Origin: Planctomycetota bacterium
GTDB taxonomy: Bacteria > Planctomycetota > Planctomycetia > Planctomycetales > Planctomycetaceae
Direction of reading: 5' to 3'
DNA length: 64,000 nucleotides
Assembly: GCA_003671275.1 (NCBI GenBank)
Contig: QWPB01000077.1
Span: 62,001 to 126,000, forward strand
Shown in pieces: positions 63,859-64,000 of the stretch. Both the position numbers and the translations under genes were made by a program. The notes under the pieces are model-generated. The model was not told the origin of the DNA and did no database searches. It worked only from the letters and a program-made list of their open reading frames with translations. Each line of letters opens with the position of its first letter. The first letter of the stretch is position 1.

Positions 63859-64000
63859 CGGAGAGTCTCCCGAGAATCCAAGTTGTCTGATGAGACCCCC
63901 CGCAGCCCGACACTGAGCGCGACGCAAGATCCATCCATCCGTCGAGATAGGTTACAGCCCGCCCGCCGAAATTCCAGTCCGACCCATCCTTCGGGGTGTT

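Overview
The window is chromosomal DNA from a planctomycete, probably of the Planctomycetales. The evidence is the combination of lineage-typical families: a DUF1592-type cytochrome protein, a DUF1552 protein, a DUF1080 protein, a DUF1559 pseudopilin-like protein, a PSCyt1/WD40 fusion, Gfo/Idh/MocA and sugar isomerase/epimerase proteins with Tat signals, two formaldehyde-activating-enzyme (Fae) family genes, and a microcompartment locus of the Planctomycetes/Verrucomicrobia (PVM) type. The DNA is GC-rich. I see no rRNA, tRNA or CRISPR array.

Layout. 1-3629 (+): end of a MATE exporter, a secreted cyclase-fold/DUF4159 protein and a small DMT-family membrane protein. 3653-5941 (-): a large secreted haem protein. 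6113-15498 (-): the microcompartment operon. In transcription order it has a DeoR regulator, PduL phosphotransacylase, two BMC-H shell proteins, acetate kinase, a BMC-P, a four-helix membrane protein, a CoA-acylating aldehyde dehydrogenase, a BMC-P, an unassigned cargo-like protein, a BMC-P and a class II aldolase, and ends in a strong terminator. Established work on this BMC type links it to L-fucose/L-rhamnose use: the aldolase makes lactaldehyde, which goes to acyl-CoA, acyl-phosphate and ATP. 15953-20961 (+): a Fae-like gene divergent from the operon, thyX, an oxidoreductase, bioD and a DUF1552 protein. 21348-31234: miaB, a three-domain MFS/acyltransferase/acyl ligase fusion, an aminotransferase plus thioredoxin pair, a DUF1080 protein and a coiled-coil protein. 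31564-37993 (+): a SET protein, der, pyrF, kdsA and a Ski2-like helicase. 38008-42934: a small membrane protein, a WD40 cytochrome protein, and a cobalamin riboswitch ahead of a DUF1559 gene. 43143-50736: a LarA-like protein, hpt, ruvC, an SGNH hydrolase, an NPCBM protein, a sugar isomerase-like protein, an XRE-cupin regulator and tdh. 51244-62906 (-): two very large envelope proteins built from a repeated module. 63361-63858 (-): canonical fae.

The most unusual signal is not one gene. The microcompartment operon is peppered with small elements whose ends are inverted blocks of 7- or 8-bp tandem sub-repeats. One carries a GxxExxY (PDDEXK-like) gene inside a perfect 26-bp inverted repeat. One carries a four-helix-bundle (S23/IVS-type) gene broken by one in-frame TGA. 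Others carry no gene. Similar inverted repeats are translated in frame inside linkers of the BMC cargo-like protein and the helicase, and MiaB carries a related low-complexity insertion. Together these suggest miniature cassettes that settle at stop/start junctions and in protein linkers without disrupting essential operons.
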